A program made the position numbers and the translations under genes. Source: Bettongia penicillata ogilbyi (lineage: Eukaryota > Chordata > Mammalia > Diprotodontia > Potoroidae). From it: a stretch of DNA of 64,000 nucleotides. The stretch lies in the NCBI GenBank assembly GCA_023548195.1, contig JAJHZJ010000694.1, positions 1,860,001-1,924,000 of the forward strand, given 5' to 3'. The notes beneath the pieces were generated by a model. It saw only the letters and a program-made list of their open reading frames with translations. It was not told the origin of the DNA and did no database searches. Positions 54,996 through 64,000 of the stretch are shown here, piece after piece (the first letter of the stretch is position 1; each line of letters starts with the position of its first letter).

Positions 54996-56944
54996 GCCCC
55001 TTTTAAGGCAGTGTTGATGGAAAGGATGGTCAAAGGAAGTAGGAAGTTAGGAGTAGGAAGATGACTGGCTTTGGAGGCAAAGGACCTACTACTTCCCATC
55101 TGGGAGACTTTGGAACTCTACCTGGAACAGCTTCAGTTTCCCTCATCTGTAAGATAATATTAAGGTTCTCATCTTTGCTTAACACTACTGCTCGATTGGA
55201 GATCTGGGATCAAATCCTAGATACCAATCCTATGTCCTCTCACCTCTCTGAGCCTCAGTTTCCTTCTCTGCAAAATGGGGATAATGCTGTGGTAAAAATA
55301 TTTTGCAAACTCCATTAAGTTCTATAGAGATCATAAACTTAAGATCTAGAAGGGCTTTGAGAGGCCACCATCCAGTCCAAATATTTCATTTTACAGATGT
55401 GGAAACTTCCAGAGAGGTTCTGGTACTCTGCCACACAGCTAGCGTAGAGTTTGGATCAAAACTCAGTGTGGCTGGTTCCTTCTCTGCCATACTATTGTTT
55501 TAGATCTATAGACTGCCAACTCTTCCCTTGATAAAGATCTTTTTGTTTTTTAAACCTAATATTAAAGGCAAGTAAGGTGTGTTCTGCCATGTTGTTTGAG
55601 AATATCAAGTAACTGAATTTGCTTTGTTCTCATATTTCATTGTTGGTTAGAGTCTGTAATTGCTGTTAAAAACCAACATCACTTCATTCAATTTCATGAA
55701 GAAAGAGGGCCTATATCTCTGAAACCCTGGTATATTGTTGAGATTTAGAATAAATTGGATATCTGTGGTTTTCTCTTGCCATGCTAAGCAGACATAAAAA
55801 CATCAACAGAATCAGATGAAATTTGAGACCTTTAAACTACATTTTATGAAGAAGGCCTTAAAAAAAATCTGTTGTACTTGTGATGCAGTGAAAAGTCTTG
55901 GGTGGTTTTTCTATTTCATCCCCATCTTTCCTCTCTGCCTGTGCTATCATAAGTCTCCCTTTCTGTAGATGGGCTCTTTTTCTTTTGACAGTCACATGTT
56001 GCTCTTTCTGTTGGATGAAACAATTCCTTCAATATTGATCAAGCAAGAGTGATGGAGTCCTACTCTTTGGTCTGCTACAGGGTAGAATGGGAGACCTATC
56101 CTTTCTCTACTTTATAGTAATAATAATAAAAAAAAAACCTATATCAACCTATGTGGGTAAGATGCTATAAATGTTCACTATTCTTAGTCTGTCTGCCTTT
56201 ATTTATGACCTAGGCAGGGTAGAGATACATCTCCCTCTTTCACAAATGTGAAAACTGACTCAGAAGAGACTTGCCTAGGGCCAGTGGCTAGCCAGTAAGG
56301 GTTGTAGATGGGGCCTAGGTCTTTTAACAATTGTCCAGAATAAGTTTCAGCAGGACAACAAGAACAGTTAGAATTCAAATCATCATGAAACTTCATCTTG
56401 CTCATCTCCTTTCCTGGCAGACCTCTTCCTCGGAACTGAAAAACAGTTCTGACTTAGGACTGGAAAAGACCTCAGAGGTCAGGTCTATTTTATAGCTGAG
56501 AAACCTGAGACCGGAGGGACGCTTGCCCCAGATCAGACTGGTGAGCAGCATCAGTGGTAGGATTTGAATTAGGATCTCCTAGCTCTAGAATTTGTATTCT
56601 CTCCATTGTACCAATACTGCTTCAGCTTTCCTTTCTTTCTTGACCTATCTAGTCACTGTCTAGTGGGGGAAGTTGCAAGTTATAGAGTGACCTTAAGAGA
56701 AAGGGCTAAGGAAAAGTGGGGATCACTCCTCAGACAGTTTTGAATTATGCCAAAGAGTCCAGTTCAGATTATTTCCCTACCCCATCCCAGTGTAGGCAAT
56801 TTGCTAGCCTCTGAATCAAATCAGCCATTATTTACCAAAAATCCACCTACTAAGTACTTTAGGTCCTAGAGCTAAACAAAGTACTAAGTACTGAGAACCA
56901 AACAATCCCTAAAGAGTTTACAAGTAAGGTCCCTAGTTTTCCAT

Positions 56945-57825
56945 TGACCATAGTAAGTTGTACCACTAACACCAAAATACTTCCCCCCTTCTCATCCCAG
57001 ACACACCTGAGGGTTCCATCTTTGGACTCTCAGCTCTTCCTGAAGGGAACACAATTCTGCCCTTGAAGTATTCTTGTAGACCTAAGAGTTCCCTCATCCC
57101 TGTAGCCCTTACCCTCACCCTCATGATGCAGCCTGGCCTACCCTGAGACTAGCTCAGGAACCCCTAGATAATTGGGAGTTTATTCTAGTTTTACCTGTTT
57201 TTACCTCTTCTGGTTTTGCCTGGGCCAAGCAGAGGATAAAATGTAGTCACTGGAGCTCCCAGAGTGGTTGGATTCTGCAAAAATCTGTTGGATTGGGTAA
57301 ATGGGTCTCTGTATGTTTGCCTGGAAAAGGGTATTGATTGGTTAGGTGCCAGCATCCTTCACTTACCTTTTGTTCTGAAGCTGCCAGGTGCCCTACTTTA
57401 TCACCTGGTTCTCTCATCCACAGGAGCTTCTTTGGCTCTGGGGGTGGAGAAGGCCAGAAAAGGTAGGAGGGAGTGGCTCAAACAACTGAAGCAAATGTTT
57501 GCTAGGTGGGTTATCCTGCTCTTCTGGCTTCTGGTCTCATGAGTATTAAATGGCCAGGCCCCAAACTCAACTTACTTAGCAATGCTTGGGATTCCTGCCT
57601 AGGTGGGTTGGGGTTTCTCTGGAACTACTTCAAGCAAGTGCTAAAATGTTGCTGAAATAAACTCCAGTGGGCTTTTCCTTCTGAACATTTTCTGAAAAAA
57701 AATCTGGGAATCCTAAAAGAGAAGAATGGCCTTGAATTTCAGCTCTTTTTGCCAATTGCCCCATTTAAACCACTGACCAACTTCATGAGTGAAAAAGCCC
57801 GTAAGATGAAATCTTTTGCAAAGCC
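56945..57825 (+). repeat. Near-identical tract 1 (B side)
   Basis: Partner of 15290-16170. The flanks on both sides show many substitutions and indels, so the boundary of high identity is sharp. Confidence 0.85.
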
Positions 57826-58674
57826 AGACTTTCCCTGATCTTATTTTCAAGGGCAAGAAGGATGAAGTAGGTTAAATGCTGCTTCTCACTAAATAGAAAA
57901 TCAGGTGGGAAGGAAAGTGAAATCTCCCCAAAAAGACCATTTCCCATTTACTGATAGGAAAGTCAGCATGTATATTCCAACACCTGCTTATATGGCATAA
58001 TATATCAGCAGAAGGACTCTTCATCTCTGAGAAAGTGGGTTATCAGGAAGTCTTAAAAGAGGTTGGAGAGTACGCTTTCACAGAGGAACATTATTTAGTT
58101 TGAGGGCAGTAGAGAAGGCTCAGAAATAGTACAGAAGAAGATTGAAAGTATTCCAGTGTCAAGTAGGGAGAGTGAACCTAGGAGATGAAAGTAATTGATG
58201 AATTTGAAGTAGAAGTTAATCTTAAAGGGAAGGACACCCGTTAGAAAAGGGGCCTTTACTGAAGAGACAGTTGATATTTATTGAGTTGACATTTATTAGG
58301 ACAGATGATCTGGATAGCTGAATGAGATATCTACAATGTAGACGCCAATGTGGAATAGATTAGAGGACTCTAGTAGAACAATGACCAAGAACAGGATTAG
58401 TCATTTAGTTACGAAGTTGGGGCAGGAATGGAAAAAGTGATCCTAGGGAGAAGGGACATGACTTGGTAAGATGTGTGGTTGGCACAATAAAGCTTAAAAA
58501 GTGACCCCAGGAGGTTGCACTTAGAAGTATTTTTTTTTTTAATGAGCTCTGCAACTACTGAGTTGTTTTTTTGTTTTGCTGGTGCTTTTGTAGCGTACTT
58601 AATCTTTCTGGGTTCCTGACTGATGTAAAATCCAGCTGACGAACATTTAAAATTTTAAATTTCATTATTTATAG

Positions 58675-58789
58675 ACCATGGTGCCCTGACCTGAACTGGG
58701 AAACTCCCACTCTGATCCTAAGAAGCATATCCAAGAGGCTACCACTCAATGACCAAGTATGTCTAGAAAAGATAAAGGCACCTCCATCA
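58675..58789 (+). pseudogene. SLC34A2: Copy B exon 2 (stop codons, lost donor)
   Basis: It has the same length as the functional exon 2 (115 nt) with 27 mismatches by hand alignment. The ATG at 58678 is kept, but codon 4 is TGA and a second TGA lies at 58750-58752. The donor reads ATAAGT. Confidence 0.92.
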
Positions 58790-58895
58790 ATAAGTACTGC
58801 TCTCCCATTCATCTTAAAGTAATGACCCTGCCATCTTCCATTCCTCCCCAGGAGAGGAATCCCTGATGTTTTGTTGTTGTCACCATCTTTGTCAG

Positions 58896-59042
58896 GTAAT
58901 GCCCATTCTACTGTAATGGAGATACAGCTTCTACCTTACTCTGCTGTTGACATGTTTGAAGAGATAGTGCCTGATGAGTCAATGGTAGAGCAAGACCCAT
59001 GGGATCTGACTAACTTTAGACACTCAGGAATCAAGTGGTCAG
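58896..59042 (+). pseudogene. SLC34A2: Copy B exon 3 (open frame, lost donor)
   Basis: It is 147 nt against 135 nt in the functional gene; the differences in length are multiples of three and the frame stays open. VEQDPWD and GIKWS are preserved. The donor reads GGAATG, and a SINE in antisense begins within 30 nt. Confidence 0.9.
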
Positions 59043-59059
59043 GGAATGCTAACTCCATT

Positions 59060-59220
59060 TTTGCTGTTCAATCCTTTTATGGGATCTTCTTGGCAAAGAT
59101 AATGGAATGTTTTGCCATTTCCTTCTACAGAGTGTTCCTATTTTACAGATAAGCAACTGAGGCAAATAGGCGTTAAGTGACTTGCCTACCATCATACAGC
59201 TAGTAACCATCTGAGACCTG
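59060..59220 (-). mobile_element. tRNA-derived SINE fragment, antisense, beside copy B exon 3
   Basis: GGGATCTTCTTGGCAAAGAT, TGTTTTGCCATTTCCTTC and TTAAGTGACTTGCCTACCAT. It replaces most of intron 3 relative to the functional gene. Confidence 0.78.
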
Positions 59221-60647
59221 AGGAGGGGAATGGGATAGTTTTAACAGCATCTGAAAACTAATCCTCTTAGGGCTGGCCACAACATGAGTAATATTGGGGG
59301 CCAAAAGATTCTCTTCAAAAGCAACTGTCTTTATTGTGAAGTCCAATACTCAAGAACCATCCCTAATGTCCTGCAGAGCACTAAGTGCTCTGGCTGGTCA
59401 TTATCTCAGGACCCCTCTGCCTGGAGCTGGCTGCTACTCTCATCTGCACCACTTAGCAAGCCAATAGTTCAGCTAAAAATGCAGCCTTGATTTGCTTATG
59501 GCTTCTCCTGCCTCCCCTCCAGACCACAATGTCTTTGGTGCCAAAAAGCTTCTCCACAAATGTAACTTTTTTTAAGGCTGAAGGAGGGGGAAAGGAATTT
59601 GGAGACCAAATGGCATCCTTCTTAAAATGCACTTTTTTTTTTCCTAAATATTTATTTAATTTTCTTACATTCATTTTCACAAATTTTTGGGTTCCAAATT
59701 TTCTCCCCTTTTTTCCCCTCCCCCCACCCCAATACCCCAAGCAATCTAATTTTCCCTATCTCCAATCTGCCCTCTCTTCTGTCATCTCTCCCTTCTCTTG
59801 TCTCCATCTTCTCTTTTCTCCTGTAGGGCCAGATGACTTTCTATTCCTCCTTAACTGTATGTCTTCTTACCTAGTTGCAACAACAATACTAAACAGTTGC
59901 TCCTAAAACTTTGAGTTCCAAATTCTCCTCATCCCTCCCTCCCCACCCATTCCCTTTGGGACAGCAGGCAATTCAATATAGGCCATATCTGTGTAGTTTT
60001 GCCAATGACCTCCCTGATAGTCGTGTTGTGTAAGACTAACTGGATTACCATCCCTCCTAACCTGCCCCTCATTGTTTCTCTTCTGTCTTTTGATCCTGTC
60101 CCTCCCCAAGTGTTGACTTCAAATTGCTCCCTCCTCCCTTTGCCCTCCCTTCCATCATCCCCCCCTTGCAATATCTCTTTCTCCCCCACTTTCTTATACT
60201 GTAAGATAGGTTTTCATACCAAAATGGGTGTGCATTTCACTCCTTCCTTTAGTCAAATGTGATGAGGGTAAACTTCTTGTTTTTTTTTCTCAGCTCTCCT
60301 CTTTTTCCCTCCACTAAGAAAAACTCCTACCTGCCTCTTAAATGACATATAGTTACCCCCTTCCCTTTCCCTCCCCCTACATTTCTCTCTCACCATTTAC
60401 CCTAGTTTCTTTTAAGGTATGGTCCCCTCCTACTCAGTTCAATCTGTGCTCACTATCTCTGTATGTGTGTGCATGTGTGTATGTGTGTGCATGCGTGTAC
60501 ATGTGTATGTGTGGTCCCACCAACTACCCAGATACTGAAAAGTTTTAAGAGTTACAAATATTGTCTTTCCATGTAGGAATGTAAGCAGTTCATTCATGGT
60601 AAGTCCCTTAAGACTTCTCTTTGCTGTTTACTTTTTCATGCTTCTTC

Positions 60648-61652
60648 TCATTCTTGTGTTTGAAAGTCAAATTTTCTTTTCAGCTCTGGTTTTTTCATCA
60701 AGAATGATTGAAAGTCCTCTGTTTCATTGAAAGACCATATTTTCCCTTGAAGTATTATACTCAGTTTAGCTGGGTAGGTGATTCTTGGTTTGAGTCCTAG
60801 TTCCTTTGCCTTCTGGAATATCCTATTCCATGCCCTTCGATCCCTTAATGTAGAAGCTGCTAGATCTTGGGTTATCCTGATTGTATTTCCACAGTACTGG
60901 AATTGTTTCTTTCTAGCTGCTTGCAAGATTTTTTCCTTGAGCTGGGAGTTCTGGAATTTGGCCACAATGTTCCTAGGAGTTTCTCTTTTTGGATCTCTTT
61001 CAGGTGGTGATTGATGGATTCTTTCAATACTTATTTTGCCCTCTGGTTCTAGAATGTCAGGGCAGTTTTCCTTGATAATTTCATGCAAGATGATGTCTAG
61101 GCTCTTTTTTTGATCATGACTTTCAGGTAGTCCCATAATTTTTAAATTGTCTCTCCTGGATCTATTTTCCAGGTCAGTTGTTTTTCCCATGAGATATTTC
61201 ACATTCTCTTCCATTTTTTCGTTCTTTTGGTTTTGTTTTGTGATTTCTTGGTTTCTCATAAAGTCATTAGACTCCATCTGTTCCATTCTAATTTTGAGAG
61301 AACTATTAAATTCAGTGAGCTTTTGAGCCTCTTTTTCCATTTGGCTCATTCTGCTTTTGAAAGCATTCTTCTCCTCATTGGCTTTTTGAACCTCTTTTGC
61401 CAATTGGGTGAGCCTATTTTTCAAGGTGTTAATTTCCTCAGCATTTTTTTGGGTCTCCTTTACCAAGGTATTGACCTGTTTTTCATACTTTTGTTGCATC
61501 TCTGACATTTCTCTTCCCAGTTTTTCCTCCACCTGTCTAACTTGCTTTTCAAAATGCTTTTTGAGCTCTTCCAGGGCCTGAGCCCACCCACCACCCCCCT
61601 GGGGTGTCTGGGGTACTGAGGCCCCGCCCTCCACGTCTTTCCCTGATGGCAA
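60648..61652 (-). CDS. L1-type ORF1 protein of the HAL1 element (334 codons open, 5' frameshift)
   Basis: This is an RNA-binding chaperone of L1 type. Residues 1-150 form a long heptad-rich coiled coil. RRM-like and C-terminal domains follow, with RDNLKIMGLPES, ERIHQSPPERDPKRETPRN and PRITYPAKLS matching conserved L1 ORF1p stretches. The open frame begins without an ATG (TTG at 61652). An ATG at 61747 starts a different frame (MPRKGKKNKTLESFFQ), and an in-frame TGA lies just upstream of the TTG. The natural ORF1 therefore probably began at 61747 and suffered a small indel near 61655. It is transposon coding sequence, not a host gene. Confidence 0.85.
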   Translation of the reverse strand: MPSGKDVEGGASVPQTPQGGGGWAQALEELKKHFEKQVRQVEEKLGREMSEMQQKYEKQVNTLVKETQKNAEEINTLKNRLTQLAKEVQKANEEKNAFKSRMSQMEKEAQKLTEFNSSLKIRMEQMESNDFMRNQEITKQNQKNEKMEENVKYLMGKTTDLENRSRRDNLKIMGLPESHDQKKSLDIILHEIIKENCPDILEPEGKISIERIHQSPPERDPKRETPRNIVAKFQNSQLKEKILQAARKKQFQYCGNTIRITQDLAASTLRDRRAWNRIFQKAKELGLKPRITYPAKLSIILQGKIWSFNETEDFQSFLMKKPELKRKFDFQTQE

Positions 61653-61747
61653 GAATACTCATCTTCGTCAGATCCGAAGGTCGGGATCATTTGCATTTGT
61701 TGGAAAAAACTCTCTAAAGTCTTATTTTTCTTCCCTTTTCTAGGCAT

Positions 61748-62569
61748 TTTCCCAGCCAGTTACTTGACTTCTGAGATTCCCTTCCAACCCCGCCTGGATC
61801 CGCCCAGCTAGTGCTTGGCCTCTGAGATTTAAATGGGCTTTCCTCCTGCTGGCTGTCAATCAGTGAGCTTTAGTTCAGGTGCTGGGGTGGGGCCAGGGCT
61901 GCCTCTGAAACTCTGATCCCTCGGGGGGCTTTATGCAGAGACTCTCAGGAATGGAGCGGGTGGGGGCGGGGTGGGGGGCCCGCCTCCCAATCTCAGCTCC
62001 CCTGGGGGTCCCGAGCAGAAGCCTTCAGCAACAGAGCGGGGTGGGGGCAGGGCCGTCTCCCAGGCTCAGCTCCGTCGGTTTTATGCAGGAATCTTCCGTA
62101 ATGAAGATCCTGCCTGCTGCTGGGGGATTCCTGAGTCCTGGGCCGCTGCCGCCTCAGCCCCAGCCCACGCCTCTGCCGCCGCTGCTTCCTCCCGAGGGGG
62201 CCCGAGTCACGGAGACGCCCCGCTTCCCCTCTCCTTCAGCCCGGCCTCTCTCACTGACCTGTCGCTTCTGTGGGCGGAGGGGCTTTCCCGGCTGCTGGAG
62301 CTTCCGTCTCTGAAGCCTGCTCAGATTAGCTTCTCTGCGGCCCCGGCCAGGGCAGCACTGGGGGTCGGGTTTATTTTCCGGGGCGCGCTGGACCCTGGGG
62401 ACGGGTCTTCAGGGCTCCCTGGAACGGAAATCTCTTCCACTCTGCTTCTGCACACCTTGTATTCACCCAGAAGTTATGGGGGACTCTTTTTACATTAATT
62501 CTATGGGCTTTGGTTTCGGAGCTCGTAAACGTGTGTCCTTCTACTCCGCCATCTTGGCTCCGCCCCCCC
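61748..62569 (-). promoter_or_regulatory. GC-rich 5' UTR of the HAL1 element
   Basis: Lies between the target duplication and the ORF1 ATG, GC- and CpG-rich compared with everything else in the window. It ends at a sequence resembling the L1 5' terminus. Open frames on the + strand here (for example 61971-62498) are by-products of base composition. Confidence 0.65.
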
Positions 62570-62813
62570 TAAAATGCACTTTCTAATGCATCCTCAAAGC
62601 TGACAGCCCCAGCCTGCCTCCTCCTGACTAGAAAGAGATGGGAGATTCTTGCACAAAATATTAGCTTCTCTGTGTGTGTGCACATGCAGGTGGCCATGCT
62701 ATACACATATGCATACAATACATAAGACAATATATGAAAAAGTGCTTAGCACAGGGACTGGCATATAATAGGTGTTTAGTAAATGCTTGTTCACTTCCTT
62801 TTTGTTTTTGCAG

Positions 62814-62942
62814 AGAGAGACACCAAAGGGAAAATAATTGCTGTCTTCCAAGGGTTTGGAAAGGTGATTCCCCTCCTGGGATTTCTCTACTTATTTGTCT
62901 GCTCCTTGGACATTCTCAGCAGTGCTTTCCAGCTGGTTGGAG
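62814..62942 (+). pseudogene. SLC34A2: Copy B exon 4 (nearly identical to the functional exon)
   Basis: Five mismatches in 129 nt; acceptor and donor are intact and the frame is open. It lies just right of the HAL1 insertion. Its similarity is much higher than that of exons 2 and 3. Confidence 0.93.
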
Positions 62943-62989
62943 GTATGAAAAGGATATCAGAAAGGGTCAAGGGTCTGTGGGTAGGTTAG

Positions 62990-63021
<32 letters not shown>

Positions 63022-63704
63022 GCTTTTGAATTTGTTTTTGTTCAACATGCGGTCTCAACCCAGGTAATCTCCCTTCATAAACTGTTCTCTGACTGAGGTG
63101 GCTCACCTTTTTATCTACTGTTGACATATGGATGCTTCTCCCTGTCTCTCAACTCACCTTACTTAGATTATAGTCCTTGTGTGTTTCATCTCCAGCCTGG
63201 CCTGGCATATGATGACTTTATCATTTGGTTTTTACTTCAACAATCTGGACAACTGACTTCATTCTCTACTCTGTTTTCTTTGTATAAAGCCTGGCCTTCC
63301 TGTTTCTACTTGCAGACTAATAGTGGGTAGATATTACTATCACTAAGCTCTGGGGCAGTGAAGGGGACATATGAGGAAATGAAAGACTCATCTCTAACTT
63401 CAGGAAGTTTGCAATTTTGTTAGGATGACACAATATGCACATGAAAACGATTTCAAGTCTCATAGGCACCCTACAAATGGATATACCTTAAATAAGCCCA
63501 ATGGGGAAAGGGAATAAGCATTTATATATCATTTACTAGGTTTCCAGCACTTTGCAAAGCAAATTCAGGCCTTGTTGCCCTTTGCCACATTGCCTGTCTT
63601 GGCATCCTCCCTCCCACACAGTCTCCCCTAGCCTTTGGTCAGCAACCCACAATTCCAAACAATGAACATATATTGTTACTGTAAAATTTTCATTACCTTC
63701 ACAC

Positions 63705-63847
63705 GAAAAATGGCTGGAGAGATCTTCTGTGATGGTTCAGTTTTGAACAACTCGTGGCTAGCTTGATGATTGGAGTTCTGGTGACAGTCCTGGTGCAGAG
63801 TTCCAGCACGTCTACATCCATTGTCGTCAGCCTGGTGTCCTTTTCAT
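63705..63847 (+). pseudogene. SLC34A2: Copy B exon 5 (lost acceptor, 1-nt deletion)
   Basis: It is 143 nt against 144 nt. The nucleotides before the exon read CAC rather than CAG, and a deletion near 63751 shifts the frame to TGA at 63764-63766. The donor GTAAGT remains and is followed by a CA-rich tract, as in the functional gene. Confidence 0.9.
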
Positions 63848-64000
63848 GTAAGTCAGCGCGCGCACGCACACACACACACATGCACGCATGCACACAGATT
63901 CTTGTTGTTTAGACCGGCCTTGATTTGTTGAAAGAGTTTCCTTCCAAATTTTAGAATCACATAATTATTCACAATTTGCCTTGGAGTTTTCATCTCCCTG

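Larger units (their letters stand above)
59636..62569 (-). mobile_element. HAL1-type (half-LINE) retroelement, apparently full length, antisense
   Basis: An insertion of about 2.93 kb, flanked by a 12-13 bp target duplication (AAAATGCACTTT at 59624-59635 and 62571-62582). The empty site survives at 24728 in the functional copy. Read on the minus strand: a GC-rich 5' end of L1 type with a CCAAGATGGCGGAGTA-like start, an ORF1 region at about 61747-60648, about 1 kb without an ORF2, an AAATAAATATTTA-like end and a short A tail (T run at 59633-59642). ORF1 without ORF2 is the definition of HAL1 elements, which depend on L1 enzymes in trans. Confidence 0.9.
58675..63847 (+). pseudogene. SLC34A2: SLC34A2 copy B: degenerate exons 2-5 of a tandem duplicate (continues past the window)
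   Basis: Exons 2 to 5 recur in order. Exon 2 (58675-58789) has TGA at codon 4 (58687) and at 58750, and its donor GT is now AT. Exon 3 (58896-59042) is open, but its donor GT is now GG, and it gained 12 nt net in multiples of three. Exon 4 (62814-62942) keeps both splice sites and an open frame, with M-to-V and L-to-P changes. Exon 5 (63705-63847) lost its acceptor (CAG is now CAC) and 1 nt, giving a TGA at 63764. No promoter or exon 1 counterpart remains. It cannot make NaPi-IIb from this part. Exons 6-13 would lie beyond the window. Confidence 0.93.
52017..64000 (+). repeat. Duplication unit B (condensed tandem copy of the SLC34A2 5' region)
   Basis: Collinear with 4163-27530 but about half as long. 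The left junction is abrupt: RTE LINE sequence changes to a MIR near 52017. Only A-side sequence right of 4163 matches. The copy carries its own insertions: antisense SINEs at 53470, 54485 and 59060, GA-rich DNA at 53760 and HAL1 at 59636. Confidence 0.87.

Noticed and set aside
61971..62498. 175-codon open frame on the + strand
   Set aside because: It is antisense to the GC-rich HAL1 5' UTR; length reflects base composition.

Overview
The window is vertebrate genomic DNA, very probably from a marsupial. Exons are short with GT/AG introns, and the interspersed repeats are of marsupial type: tRNA-derived SINEs whose tails resemble RTE LINEs, MIR-like CORE-SINEs, L1 and half-LINE (HAL1) elements, and an RTE LINE remnant. 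I cannot resolve the species.

The one functional protein-coding gene is SLC34A2, on the + strand, encoding the epithelial Na+-dependent phosphate cotransporter NaPi-IIb. A TATA promoter and a short non-coding exon 1 lie near 11975-12069. Twelve coding exons run from the ATG at 20278 to the stop at 37458. All phases agree, giving an uninterrupted protein of 695 residues, and a 3' UTR of about 2.7 kb ends near 40195 after an AATAAA. Both QSSS motifs, the A-x-A-x-x-x-D motif of electrogenic members, the glycosylated loop with four cysteines and the Cys-rich C-terminus are present.

From about 52017 to the right edge the window holds a second, collinear but shrunken copy of the region that begins near 4163 (copy B). 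It lacks the promoter and exon 1 and carries broken copies of exons 2, 3 and 5, yet has an almost intact exon 4. Divergence is patchy. Exon 2 differs at 27 of 115 positions by hand count, exon 4 at 5 of 129, and a tract in intron 1 at 4 of 279. This mosaic suggests gene conversion from the functional gene into the pseudogene. A HAL1 retroelement with target-site duplications later inserted into one of the near-identical tracts.

Layout: 1-11460 is upstream intergenic DNA with SINEs and a 7SL RNA-like sequence. 11975-40195 is SLC34A2; its introns hold SINEs, a Tigger-like DNA transposon (22890-23636), an old L1 fragment and several microsatellites. 40196-52016 is intergenic and repeat-rich, with L1/HAL1-type remnants (42430-45730), a solo LTR inside a SINE (49354-49835) and an RTE LINE remnant (49905-52016). 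52017-64000 is copy B with the HAL1 insertion. I saw no CRISPR, operon or bacterial-type feature, and no exon of another gene. The main result is the mosaic SLC34A2 duplication; I see no new multi-gene system.
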